Positions 54,701-63,464 of a stretch of DNA of 64,000 bases are shown here, piece by piece (within the stretch, counting starts at the first letter, position 1; each line of letters begins with the position of its first letter). The notes below the pieces were generated by a model. That model had not been told where the DNA came from, did no database searches, and saw nothing but the letters and a program-made list of their open reading frames with translations. The DNA is from Phyllobacterium endophyticum (GTDB taxonomy: Bacteria > Pseudomonadota > Alphaproteobacteria > Rhizobiales > Rhizobiaceae), in NCBI RefSeq assembly GCF_003010935.1, contig NZ_PGGN01000004.1, positions 620,001-684,000 of the forward strand, given 5' to 3'. The position numbers and the translations under genes were made by a program.

Positions 54701-55552
54701 ATGGTCCGCTTGGAGTGGTTAACGCAAGACAAGATTCCTGTTGGCAGGACGGCAAAGGCATTTGTCGATTGGCTCACCACCAACTTCGCCGGGTTTTTCG
54801 ATGGATTGGCGGCTGTCATGCAAGCGTTCATCGACGGCCTCATGTTCGTGTTGAAGTATCCGCATCCCTTGATCATGATCGTGATTTTCGCAGCCATCGC
54901 CTATGCTTTGCGGCGCTCCATCGCCGTCACGATCCTTACTGTTCTCGGCTTTCTCTTTGTCCTTAACCAGGGATACTGGCAGGAGACGATGGAAACCCTG
55001 ACGCTCGTTCTTTCCTCGTGCATCCTGTGCATGGGCATTGGCGTTCCAATCGGCATCATCGCTGCGCATCGTCCGAAGTTCTATGCCGCGATCCGTCCCG
55101 TCCTGGACCTCATGCAGACACTTCCTACCTTCGTCTACCTCATACCCGCCATCGTCTTTTTCGGGATTGGAATGGTCCCCGGACTGCTCGCAACGGCGAT
55201 ATTCGTGCTACCCGCACCAATTCGCCTCACCCATCTTGGCGTTTCGTCCACCCCCCGCCACCTGATCGAGGCAGGAGAGGCATTTGGTGCGTCGTCCAGA
55301 CAGCTGCTGTGGAAGATTGAACTACCCTACGCCATGCCGCAAATCCTAGCCGGGCTCACACAAACGATCATGCTGTCGCTTTCCATGGTGGTCATAGCGG
55401 CGCTTGTTGGAGCGGACGGGCTCGGTGTTCCCGTCGTACGGGCATTGAACTCCGTGAACACAGCTCTCGGCTTTGAAGCAGGCCTCGTTATCGTGGTCGT
55501 CGCCATCATACTCGACCGTATATTCCGTCCCGGCAAGGAGCCAGGTGAATGA
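54701..55552 (+). CDS. choW: Choline ABC transporter permease ChoW
   Basis: A 283-residue inner-membrane permease of the ProW/OpuAB type, with six to seven helices. The cytoplasmic coupling-loop signature is EAFGASSRQLLWKIELP. PTFVYLIPAIVFFGIGMVPG is typical of this branch. It begins 72 bases after choX and overlaps choV by 4 bases (ATGA). A TTG at 54710 is an alternative start. Confidence 0.92.
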   Translation: MVRLEWLTQDKIPVGRTAKAFVDWLTTNFAGFFDGLAAVMQAFIDGLMFVLKYPHPLIMIVIFAAIAYALRRSIAVTILTVLGFLFVLNQGYWQETMETLTLVLSSCILCMGIGVPIGIIAAHRPKFYAAIRPVLDLMQTLPTFVYLIPAIVFFGIGMVPGLLATAIFVLPAPIRLTHLGVSSTPRHLIEAGEAFGASSRQLLWKIELPYAMPQILAGLTQTIMLSLSMVVIAALVGADGLGVPVVRALNSVNTALGFEAGLVIVVVAIILDRIFRPGKEPGE

Positions 55553-56592
55553 CCGCGATCACACTGGATAATGTCTGCATTATCTTCGGCAAGAAGACCG
55601 ATGGTTCACTGTTCCTTGCTGATCAAGGAAAAAGCCGCTCAGATATCCAGGCTGAAACAGGTCACGTACTTGGCGTTCACAACTGCACCCTTACCATCGC
55701 CGAAGGCGAGATAGTTGTTCTGATGGGCCTTTCCGGTTCAGGGAAGTCAACTCTCCTACGCGCTATCAATCGTCTCAACCCTATCTCGCGTGGCGCTGTC
55801 GTCGTCCATAGCAATGGACGCTCCATCGACGTGGGCAAGGCCGACAAGACGACCCTGCGAGACCTGCGCAAGCATGTTGTATCGATGGTCTTCCAGCAAT
55901 TCGGCCTCCTGCCTTGGCGAACCGTCGAAGAGAACGTCGGGTTTGGCCTGGAGCTCTCGGGTGTGTCAAAGGAAGAGCGCGCGAAGGCTGTGCAGCAACA
56001 GCTCGAATTGGTCAATCTGAAGGACTGGGCCAAACGCAAGGTAGGCGAACTTTCCGGTGGCATGCAGCAACGTGTTGGACTTGCGCGCGCCTTCGCAACC
56101 GGTGCACCCATTCTGCTGATGGATGAGCCCTTTTCGGCTCTCGATCCATTGATACGGACGCGGCTGCAGGACGAACTACTAAGCCTGCAAGAGCGGCTGA
56201 AGAAGACCATCGTCTTCGTCAGCCACGATCTTGACGAGGCCATGAAGATTGGCAACCGCATCGCCATCATGGAAGGCGGCAGGATCATCCAGTGCGGGAC
56301 TGCGCAAGACATCCTGCTCAATCCGGCCGACGAATACGTTGCCGACTTCGTCGCCAACATGAATCCGCTTGGCGTCCTCACTGCTGCGGATATCATGGTG
56401 CCGCTTGACAGAACGCGCCCCCCTGGCCGGCCCTTCGCCGCAACCGCGCGCCCGCAAACTCCGGTGCGGGAGATCATGCAGGCCGTCGCAAAAAACAATG
56501 GCGATGTGGGCGTCGTCGAAAACGGTGCGATACTCGGGATGATTTCCGCCGACGATATCGTGCGTGGACTGTTGAAGCACCAGAAGCACTAG
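55549..56592 (+). CDS. choV: Choline ABC transporter ATP-binding protein ChoV
   Basis: A 347-residue ATPase of the ProV/OpuAA type. Walker A is GLSGSGKSTLL (about 61-71), the Q-loop is VFQQFGLLPWRTV, the signature is LSGGMQQRVGLARA, Walker B is ILLMDEPFSALD, and the C-terminus holds a CBS-like domain (VREIMQAVAKNNGDVGVV, then ADDIVRGLL). CBS domains of this family sense ionic strength in OpuA. It ends the choXWV run, 7 bases from the convergent small gene. Confidence 0.94.
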   Translation: MTAITLDNVCIIFGKKTDGSLFLADQGKSRSDIQAETGHVLGVHNCTLTIAEGEIVVLMGLSGSGKSTLLRAINRLNPISRGAVVVHSNGRSIDVGKADKTTLRDLRKHVVSMVFQQFGLLPWRTVEENVGFGLELSGVSKEERAKAVQQQLELVNLKDWAKRKVGELSGGMQQRVGLARAFATGAPILLMDEPFSALDPLIRTRLQDELLSLQERLKKTIVFVSHDLDEAMKIGNRIAIMEGGRIIQCGTAQDILLNPADEYVADFVANMNPLGVLTAADIMVPLDRTRPPGRPFAATARPQTPVREIMQAVAKNNGDVGVVENGAILGMISADDIVRGLLKHQKH

Positions 56593-56599
56593 ACGGGCG

Positions 56600-56860
56600 C
56601 TAGTCTTCTTCCGGATCCTCATCGCCGGTCTTGCCGGCCGGTTGCCACGAATGCGGCGAAACTTTCTTCTGCGTTTGGGAATCCGTGAATATCCACCAGC
56701 CTGCATCCGTCTCGTCCCACTCGCCGCCGCCAGCTTTTAGCCGGTCCACCGAACGATATTGCCCGATGGACTGATTTTCCTGTCCGTCCTCGTCGGTCCA
56801 GAACACCTGTATCTTGCTGCCATCCTTGGGCGCCGTTGAAATGGGCTGGTTCTTGCTCAT
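56600..56860 (-). CDS. Small conserved protein (DUF551-like), function unknown
   Basis: An 86-residue acidic, Trp-rich soluble protein beginning MSKNQPISTAPKDGSKIQVF and ending in an acidic tail (GDEDPEED). The ISTAPKDG...VFW pattern resembles short DUF551-type proteins common in rhizobia and phages, but the link is weak. A possible ribosome binding site (GGGAGACAGC) precedes the ATG. It is convergent with choV and downstream of the dpp genes. Function unknown. Confidence 0.65.
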   Translation of the reverse strand: MSKNQPISTAPKDGSKIQVFWTDEDGQENQSIGQYRSVDRLKAGGGEWDETDAGWWIFTDSQTQKKVSPHSWQPAGKTGDEDPEED

Positions 56861-56887
56861 GCTGTCTCCCTGGCAATTGGTGAGAAC

Positions 56888-57721
56888 TCAGGCGGCCGCC
56901 TTCTTCCTCGCCAGCCTTGCCCTGATGCTTTCCACATCGGACTTCGGCGTCGCTGCAAACAACGTCTTTGTATAGCTGTGCTGCGGATTGGAGAATACTT
57001 CCTCTCGGGTTCCGTACTCAACCACCTCGCCGTAATACATCACCATCACCTCATCGGCGATATATCGTACCACCGAAAGATCGTGACTGATGAAGACGTA
57101 GGTCAAGTCGAATTCATCCTGCAGATCGGCCAACAGATTGAGAACCTGTGCTTGAACCGACAGATCGAGCGCGGAAACTGGCTCGTCCAGGACAAGCAGG
57201 CTCGGACTCAACATAAGCGCGCGTGCGATAGCGATACGCTGGCGCTGACCACCGGAGAACATGTGCGGATAGCGGTTGTAATGTTCGGGGCCGAGACCAA
57301 CCTTTACCAGCATCTGCATGGCAAGTTCCCGGCGTTCCGCTGCGGTTTTGTTCGTATTCAGCAACAATGGTTCACCAAGCACTTCGCCGATCTTCTGGCG
57401 CGGGTTAAGTGAGCCATAGGGGTTCTGGAAGATGATCTGCACCTTGCGCCGCATCTCGGGAGTGATGCGGTCTTTGGCGATATTGATCGGCTTTCCGTCG
57501 ATCAGCAGTTCCCCGGAAGTCTGCGGATCGATCAATGTGAGAATTCGCCCGAGGGTCGATTTTCCGCAGCCGCTTTCGCCGACAATGGCAAGAGTTTTGC
57601 CCTTCTCCAGCGTGAAACTGACATCTTTGACCGCGTGAACAACCTTGGCCTTGGCAAATAGACTGCCACCAACGTGATAATCACGGACGATGTTGCGCCC
57701 TTCAAGAACGATCTCGCTCAT
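56888..57721 (-). CDS. dppF: Dipeptide ABC transporter ATP-binding protein DppF
   Basis: A 277-residue oligopeptide-type ATPase. Walker A is GESGCGKST, the signature is FSGGQRQRIAIARAL, Walker B is LLVLDEPVSALD, and the switch region is VFISHDL. The C-terminal Opp/Dpp extension (from about 235) lacks an obvious Fe-S cysteine cluster. It overlaps dppD by 4 bases and is last of dppBCDF. Confidence 0.93.
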   Translation of the reverse strand: MSEIVLEGRNIVRDYHVGGSLFAKAKVVHAVKDVSFTLEKGKTLAIVGESGCGKSTLGRILTLIDPQTSGELLIDGKPINIAKDRITPEMRRKVQIIFQNPYGSLNPRQKIGEVLGEPLLLNTNKTAAERRELAMQMLVKVGLGPEHYNRYPHMFSGGQRQRIAIARALMLSPSLLVLDEPVSALDLSVQAQVLNLLADLQDEFDLTYVFISHDLSVVRYIADEVMVMYYGEVVEYGTREEVFSNPQHSYTKTLFAATPKSDVESIRARLARKKAAA

Positions 57722-58572
57722 GGTGCAACTCCCGCGCTGGCCGCCTCATTCTTCATGAAATCGGCCACAGTCGACAGACGGTCACCAGTGGCGTTTTCAG
57801 GCAGCGCAGAAAGAAGTGCGCGCGTATAGGGGCTCTTCGGTGCTTCGAATAGAGAAAGTACGTCGGCCTCCTCCATTTTCCGACCCTTGTACTGGACAAT
57901 CACACGGTCGGCCGTCTCCGCAACCACGCCCATATCGTGCGTGATCATGATCAGTCCCATGCCGTGCTTTGCCTGCAGGCTGACGAGAAGATCGAGAATT
58001 TGCTTCTGAATTGTCACGTCCAAAGCCGTCGTTGGCTCATCAGCGATCAGCAGCTTCGGATTGCAGGCAATGGCTATGGCGATCATCACACGCTGGCACT
58101 GCCCGCCGGACATTTGATGCGGAAAAGAGTTCAACCGCTCTTCCGGCGCCGGGATACCCACTTGCTTGAATAGTTCGATCGCCCGCTTGCGCCGTGTCGG
58201 CCGGTCCATCTTCATATGGAAGCGCAAAACCTCTTCCAACTGGAAACCAACTGTGAAACAGGGGTTGAGGCTTGCCATCGGTTCCTGGAAGATCATCGCG
58301 ACGTCGCGGCCAATTATTTCGCGCCGCTGTTTGCCACTCATGGTCAACATGTCATGGCCGTCGAATATCATGCTGTCTGCCGTCACCGTCGCCGCCTTCG
58401 GCAACAGGCCCATGACCGCTAGCATTGCCACCGACTTGCCCGAACCGGACTCTCCGACAATCGCCAGTACTTCGCGAGCGTCCACGGAAAGATCGATCCC
58501 CTGCACGGCCATGAACTGGCCAGTGCTGGTGTCGAAGCCAACAGAGAGATTCTTGATTTCAAGAAGCGCCAT
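57718..58572 (-). CDS. dppD: Dipeptide ABC transporter ATP-binding protein DppD
   Basis: A 284-residue ATPase paired with DppF. Walker A is [11 protein letters not shown], the signature is [15 protein letters not shown] (Cys where Arg is common), Walker B is [12 protein letters not shown], and the switch is MITHDMGVV. The C-terminal Opp/Dpp extension is present. It lies 2 bases after dppC and overlaps dppF. Confidence 0.94.
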   Translation of the reverse strand: MALLEIKNLSVGFDTSTGQFMAVQGIDLSVDAREVLAIVGESGSGKSVAMLAVMGLLPKAATVTADSMIFDGHDMLTMSGKQRREIIGRDVAMIFQEPMASLNPCFTVGFQLEEVLRFHMKMDRPTRRKRAIELFKQVGIPAPEERLNSFPHQMSGGQCQRVMIAIAIACNPKLLIADEPTTALDVTIQKQILDLLVSLQAKHGMGLIMITHDMGVVAETADRVIVQYKGRKMEEADVLSLFEAPKSPYTRALLSALPENATGDRLSTVADFMKNEAASAGVAP

Positions 58573-58574
58573 GA

Positions 58575-59486
58575 TCAGCTCCTCTTCAATTTTGGATCGA
58601 GCGCGTCGCGCAAACCGTCACCGACGAGATTGATCGCAAGCACCGTGATCAGGATTGCAAGACCAGGCAAGGTTACGACCCACCAATGGCCACTCGAAAT
58701 GAACTCACGCGCGTCCGCGAGCATCGTACCCCACTCGGGAGTAGGGGGCTGCGCGCCATAGCCAAGGAACCCTAGCGCTGCGGCGTCTAAAATAGCATTG
58801 GAAAATGAAAGGGTGGCCTGCACAATTAAAGGGGCCATGCAATTGGGCAGGATTGTCTTGAACATGAGGCGTAAATGCCCCGCACCAGAAACTTTTGCTG
58901 CGATAACATAATCGCGCGTCTTTTCCGACATGACAGCGGCGCGCGTGAGCCGAACGAAATGCGGTTGAAACACCAGCGCGATGGCGATCATCGCATTGAC
59001 CAGGCCAGGTCCGAGCACGGCAACCAGCACGAGCGCCAGAAGCAGCGAAGGAAAGGCAAGAATGATGTCCATCAGGCGCATTATGGCTGAATCGACCCAG
59101 CCACGGAAATAGCCGGCGATCACGCCAAGGAAGATACCGCCGATGAGTGCGATAGTGGTGACGATGACGCCGATGAACAACGAATAGCGGGCGCCATAGA
59201 TCAAGCGCGAGAGAATATCTCGCCCCACCGCGTCCGTGCCAAGCAGGAAGGTCAATCTACCGCCTTCTTGTCCGTAGGGAGGCACCAGGACGGCGTCGCG
59301 ATACTGGTCGGCCGGCCCGTGCGGCGCGATCAATGGCGCCAGCAGAGCGATGATGACCAAAAGCACGAAGAAGCAGAGGCCTATGACAGCGCCCCGATTT
59401 TCGGAGAAGTAATACCAGAACTCAGCTATCCGTCGCCAGAGCGAGGACTCGGTGGATGTGCCACCTGGAACAGTTGTATCGGCCAT
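58575..59486 (-). CDS. dppC: Dipeptide ABC transporter permease DppC
   Basis: A 303-residue permease with an N-terminal OppC-type segment (about 20-50) and the binding-protein-dependent transport core. It shows DAVGRDILSRLIYGARYSLF and the EAA-like loop AAKVSGAGHLRLMFKTILPN. About six helices are expected. It follows dppB by 24 bases. Confidence 0.94.
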   Translation of the reverse strand: MADTTVPGGTSTESSLWRRIAEFWYYFSENRGAVIGLCFFVLLVIIALLAPLIAPHGPADQYRDAVLVPPYGQEGGRLTFLLGTDAVGRDILSRLIYGARYSLFIGVIVTTIALIGGIFLGVIAGYFRGWVDSAIMRLMDIILAFPSLLLALVLVAVLGPGLVNAMIAIALVFQPHFVRLTRAAVMSEKTRDYVIAAKVSGAGHLRLMFKTILPNCMAPLIVQATLSFSNAILDAAALGFLGYGAQPPTPEWGTMLADAREFISSGHWWVVTLPGLAILITVLAINLVGDGLRDALDPKLKRS

Positions 59487-59510
59487 GATCTATCCTCAAA
59501 TGGTTTGGCG

Positions 59511-60515
59511 CTAGTGCCGAATGCGCGGATTGATCAGGCCGTACAACAAGTCGACAGCCAGATTGACCAACATGATAGTGGCAGCAATGATGAGTAGAGC
59601 GCCTTGAATAACCGCATAATCACGGCGACTGACCGAATCGACCAGCCATTTGCCGATACCCGGCCACGAGAAAATCGTCTCCGTCAGGATTGCACCGGCA
59701 AGCATGACGCCAACCTGCAAGCCGATGGTTGTGACCACAGGTATCATGGCGTTTCGCAGTGCATGCACCCCGATGACGCGAAACGGCGACAACCCTTTCG
59801 AGCGGGCGGTGCGAACGTAATCTTCCGACAAGACTTCGAGCATGGCAGAGCGGGTCTGGCGCGCGATGACAGCAAGCGGGATGGTGCCGAGCACGATTGT
59901 CGGCAAAACCAGGTGGCTGACCGCGGACTTGAAGGCTCCTGCTTGACCCGAGATCAGCGAGTCGATCAGCATGAAGCCAGTGACCGGCGGAAAGAAGAAC
60001 AAGAGCGAAATTCGTCCTGAAACGGGCGTCCAGTGCAAGGTGTTGGAAACCAGCATGATCAGGAGCAAGCCCCACCAGAAGATCGGCATCGAGAAACCTA
60101 TCAGCGCAGTTCCCATGATTGCCTGATCGAAGAAAGAGCCACGCTTGATCGCCGCGAACACCCCGGCCGGGATCCCGAGCAGGACCGCGAAGGTTATGGC
60201 GCAGAGCGAAAGCTCAAGTGTTGCCGGGAAAAGCTGGAAGAACTGATCAAGGACCGGCTGCTTGGTCACGATCGAGGTCCCGAAATCACCCCGGAGCACG
60301 CCCCATAGATAGTCCAGATACTGGATGACGATCGGGCGGTCGAAGCCGAGCGCATGCGAGATCGCGGCATGACGTTCCGGAGACATCACTCGCTCACCGG
60401 ATAGCAGCGCAACCGGATCACCCGGCAACATGCGGATAAAAGAAAAGGCGATGATCGATACCCCGACGAAAGTCAGGGCCATGACCGCTACGCGTCCCGT
60501 AATAAATCTGAGCAT
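59511..60515 (-). CDS. dppB: Dipeptide ABC transporter permease DppB
   Basis: A 334-residue permease of the OppB/DppB type. An N-terminal helix (about 9-30) precedes GDPVALLSGERVMSPE and the core permease with the coupling-loop EDYVRTARSKGLSPFRVIGV. It is the first membrane-component gene, 113 bases after dppA, with an intrinsic terminator in that gap. Confidence 0.94.
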   Translation of the reverse strand: MLRFITGRVAVMALTFVGVSIIAFSFIRMLPGDPVALLSGERVMSPERHAAISHALGFDRPIVIQYLDYLWGVLRGDFGTSIVTKQPVLDQFFQLFPATLELSLCAITFAVLLGIPAGVFAAIKRGSFFDQAIMGTALIGFSMPIFWWGLLLIMLVSNTLHWTPVSGRISLLFFFPPVTGFMLIDSLISGQAGAFKSAVSHLVLPTIVLGTIPLAVIARQTRSAMLEVLSEDYVRTARSKGLSPFRVIGVHALRNAMIPVVTTIGLQVGVMLAGAILTETIFSWPGIGKWLVDSVSRRDYAVIQGALLIIAATIMLVNLAVDLLYGLINPRIRH

Positions 60516-60580
60516 TCCGTACCTTCTTGCCGCTTTTTCGCGGCTGCGTCTTCCGGTATTCTGACCTGTTTCGCGGAAGC

Positions 60581-60608
60581 AAAAAGGGCGCCCGTCCAGC
60601 GGGCACCC
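60581..60608 (-). terminator. Intrinsic terminator between dppA and dppB
   Basis: On the minus strand a nine-pair stem (GGGTGCCCG with CGGGCGCCC, one G-T pair) around a CTGGA loop is followed by TTTTT. It begins about 20 bases after the dppA stop. Partial read-through would yield far more binding protein than transporter. Confidence 0.85.
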
Positions 60609-60628
60609 TCATATTCAGTTAGCCGCTA

Positions 60629-62236
60629 TTATTCGGTGATATCAACACCGTCGAATGCGAAATCGCCAAGTGGGCTCTGGTGGAAGCCCTCGACGCCCTT
60701 GCGCATTGGTACCAGCGATATCGAATGATCAAGCGTTGCCCAGGGAGCTTCTTTCTTGAAGACCACCTGCGCCTGCTCGTACAGCTTTGTACGCTCGGCA
60801 ATATCAGTGGTTTCCTTGGCCTTGGTCACCAGTTCATCGAATTCCTTGTTGCACCACTGCGCGCGGTTGTTACCGCCGACAGCGTCGCATCCAAGCAAAG
60901 TGTCGAGGAAGTTATCGGGATCGCCATTATCGCCGGTCCATCCAAGAATAGCGGCGCCGTCGCGGTCCTTTGCCTTGGACTTGTCGAGATACTCCGCCCA
61001 TTCATAGGACACGATCTCGGCCTTGACGCCGATCTTCGCCAGATCGGACTGCATCAGTTCTGCAGCGCGACGGGCATTGACCATGTAAGGACGGGCAACC
61101 GGCATCGCCCAGATCTTCATGGAAAGATCCTTGACGCCTGCGTCTTCCAGCATTTTCTTGGCTGCATCCGGATCGTATTTGTCGTCCTCGACCGCATCAT
61201 TGTAGGACCACATTGTCGGCGGGATCGGGTTTTTGGCAGGTGTTGCCAGCCCTTGGAATACGCCGTCGACGATCGCCTTCTTGTTGATTGCCATGTTGAG
61301 GGCCTTGCGCACTTCAACCTTGTCAAACGGCGGTACAAGCGTGTTGTAGGCTAGGTAGGCGACGTTCAGGCCCTCCTGTTCCATTACCTTCAGCTCTGGA
61401 TCCGCTTTCATTGCGGCCACGTCGCTGGGGTTCGGGTAAGGCATCAAGTGGCATTCGCCAGCCTTGAGCTTCTGATATCGTACCGATGCTTCCGTCGTGA
61501 TTGCGAAAACCAGATCGTCGATCTTCTGCTTGCCGTTCCAATAGTCCGGATTGGCCTTGTAGCGGATGACCGCGTCCTGCTGATAGGCGACGAAAGTGAA
61601 TGGACCTGTGCCGACCGGCTTCTGATTCATTTCGTTCATCTTGCCGTCAGCCTGCAGCTTGTCGGCATACTCCTTCGAAAGAATGGAGATGAAGGGCATG
61701 GCCACATTGGCGAGGAACGGTGCTTCCTTGCGCTTGAGCGTAAACTTGACAGTCATATCGTCGACCTTTTCGATCGACTGCAGCAACTCGGGGAACCCCA
61801 TGCCTGCGAAATATTCCCACGACGTCCCTGTGACATAGCTGTGCCAGGGATTGTCGGTTTTCCACTGACGTTCGAAGGAGAAGACCACATCATCGGCGTT
61901 GAGTTCGCGCGTCGGTGTGAACCATTCGGTTGTCTGGAACTTGACGCCAGGACGAAGCTTGAACGTGTACTGCAAACCGTCATCTGAAATCGTCCAGCTT
62001 TCGGCCAGACCTGCCTCAGGCTCGGTCGTTCCCGGCTTGAACTCGAGCAGACGATTGTAGACCGTATGTGCCGCGGCATCGAAAGTATTGCCGCCGGTAT
62101 AGAGTCCTGGATCAAAGCCTTCCGGCGATGCTTCCGAGCAATATACGAAAGTCTTGGCCGCGGCTCCACCCGCCATCAGCCCACCTGTCAGCATTGCGAG
62201 CGCTGTCGCCGCAAGGAGTTTCTTGTAGGTATTCAT
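60629..62236 (-). CDS. dppA: Dipeptide ABC transporter substrate-binding protein DppA
   Basis: A 535-residue periplasmic protein of the DppA type. It has a Sec signal (about 1-26), the DppA-like start VYCSEASPEGFDPGLYTGG, and the family blocks NRLLEFKPGTTEPEAGLAES and VGTGPFTFVAYQ. E. coli DppA binds dipeptides and delivers haem precursors in some cases; peptide is the likely ligand here. I start at ATG 62236, preceded by AAGGTGGAAAAA; 28 upstream in-frame codons overlap the leader hairpin. It is divergent from the SDR gene. Confidence 0.93.
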   Translation of the reverse strand: MNTYKKLLAATALAMLTGGLMAGGAAAKTFVYCSEASPEGFDPGLYTGGNTFDAAAHTVYNRLLEFKPGTTEPEAGLAESWTISDDGLQYTFKLRPGVKFQTTEWFTPTRELNADDVVFSFERQWKTDNPWHSYVTGTSWEYFAGMGFPELLQSIEKVDDMTVKFTLKRKEAPFLANVAMPFISILSKEYADKLQADGKMNEMNQKPVGTGPFTFVAYQQDAVIRYKANPDYWNGKQKIDDLVFAITTEASVRYQKLKAGECHLMPYPNPSDVAAMKADPELKVMEQEGLNVAYLAYNTLVPPFDKVEVRKALNMAINKKAIVDGVFQGLATPAKNPIPPTMWSYNDAVEDDKYDPDAAKKMLEDAGVKDLSMKIWAMPVARPYMVNARRAAELMQSDLAKIGVKAEIVSYEWAEYLDKSKAKDRDGAAILGWTGDNGDPDNFLDTLLGCDAVGGNNRAQWCNKEFDELVTKAKETTDIAERTKLYEQAQVVFKKEAPWATLDHSISLVPMRKGVEGFHQSPLGDFAFDGVDITE

Positions 62237-62557
62237 TTTTTCCACCTTCAGAGGTTTTTTTGTGTTGCAGGCTCCCATGCCTACAACGAAGGTCGCATGG
62301 AAGCCTTTGCCATGTCGCAATGCAAGCAGATTTATTCGCAGTCAACCCAGGGAACGGCCCATAATACCGGATTCCGGAGAAATCCTCGATAGATTCTATA
62401 AAAAAGGTGAAAATCCCTGAAAATCCGTCCACTCGCATCCAGTATGTCCAGTCGCGTAGCCCTGATGGCTGATGTGCTCATTGCAGAAAAAAGCTGTAGT
62501 AGGATGGTGAAATAACCTGACCCGTGCAAGAAGCCAGGAACCCAGCACAAGGAGATT
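62237..62557. other. Divergent spacer between dppA and the SDR gene
   Basis: No gene is visible. An 11-pair inverted repeat with one mismatch, GGCTCCCATGC (62270-62280) and GCATGGAAGCC (62295-62305), lies about 35-70 bases ahead of the dppA start and would form in its 5' untranslated region. TGAAAATCC is repeated at 62408-62416 and 62418-62426, one helical turn apart, and may be a regulator site. Both promoters should lie here. Confidence 0.55.
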
Positions 62558-63322
62558 ATGGTGAACATCGAGGAACAAATAGCGATTGTGACGGGCGGGG
62601 GCTCCGGCTTGGGAGCCGCCACCGCGCGTGCACTGGCGGAAAAAGGCGCCAAAGTTGCGCTTCTTGATATCAATCTTGACGCGGCGCAGCAGGTCGCCGA
62701 TCAGATTGGCGGACTCGCACTGAGTTGCAACGTGGCCAATGCAGGCGATGCCGAGGCGGCAGTCGCACGCATCACGGAAAAACTCGGTGCACCGCGCATA
62801 CTCGTAAACTGTGCCGGTATCGCCAACGCAGGGCGTATCGTCGGCCGCGACGGACCTCACGACCTCGAACTCTACCGACGCGTAATCGAGGTTAATCTGA
62901 TCGGATCTTTCAACATGCTTCGGCTCGTCAGCGACGCCGCCGCAAAGCTCGAGCCACTGGAAACGGGCGAACGCGGCGTGATAATCTCCACAGCGTCGGT
63001 AGCCGCATTTGACGGTCAGATCGGTCAGGCAGCGTACGCCTCCTCAAAAGCGGGTATAGCCGGTCTCACTTTGCCCGCGGCGCGCGAACTTGCGCGGTTC
63101 GGCATTCGGGTTATGGCGATCGCCCCCGGCATCTTTGGAACGCCAATGCTGCTCGCCATGCCCCAGGACGTTCAGGATTCGCTTGCTGCTTCAATCCCGT
63201 TTCCGTCGCGGCTTGGCCGACCGGAGGAATATGCCGCGCTCGCGCTGCACATCATTGAAAATCCCATGTTGAACGGTGAAACCATTCGTCTCGATGGCGC
63301 TATCCGCATGACCCCCAAATAA
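62558..63322 (+). CDS. Short-chain dehydrogenase/reductase (HSD10-like)
   Basis: A 254-residue classical SDR. It has the NAD-binding TGGGSGLG (about 12-20) with DIN at the end of beta-2 (favouring NAD over NADP), NCAG, and the catalytic Ser and YASSK (Tyr about 160, Lys 164). The layout resembles 3-hydroxyacyl-CoA dehydrogenase type 2 (HSD17B10). GGAG is 3 nt from the ATG at 62558 and 6 nt from a GTG at 62561, so the GTG is a fair alternative start. It is divergent from dppA. Confidence 0.9.
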   Translation: MVNIEEQIAIVTGGGSGLGAATARALAEKGAKVALLDINLDAAQQVADQIGGLALSCNVANAGDAEAAVARITEKLGAPRILVNCAGIANAGRIVGRDGPHDLELYRRVIEVNLIGSFNMLRLVSDAAAKLEPLETGERGVIISTASVAAFDGQIGQAAYASSKAGIAGLTLPAARELARFGIRVMAIAPGIFGTPMLLAMPQDVQDSLAASIPFPSRLGRPEEYAALALHIIENPMLNGETIRLDGAIRMTPK

Positions 63323-63327
63323 GAGGC

Positions 63328-63366
63328 AAGTTGACGCACAAATGGAATTTGTGGTTGCAACTTTTA
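63328..63366 (+). terminator. SDR-gene terminator hairpin
   Basis: Outer stem AAGTTG (63328-63333)/CAACTT (63358-63363) and inner stem CACAAAT (63337-63343)/ATTTGTG (63347-63353) around GGA, followed by TTA. It begins 6 bases after the SDR stop. Confidence 0.65.
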
Positions 63367-63464
63367 CGTGCCGGCGATGTTCTGTTAACGTCGGTCATCT
63401 AAATTCCTTTTGAGTAGTCACAGACCACTGACACCGATTGAACCGATCGTGAAAAAGGTAGCAG

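Noticed and set aside
55677..56498. 273-codon minus-strand frame, rich in Ser/Arg
   Set aside because: It is the antisense shadow of choV; the composition is typical of a GC-rich reverse frame.
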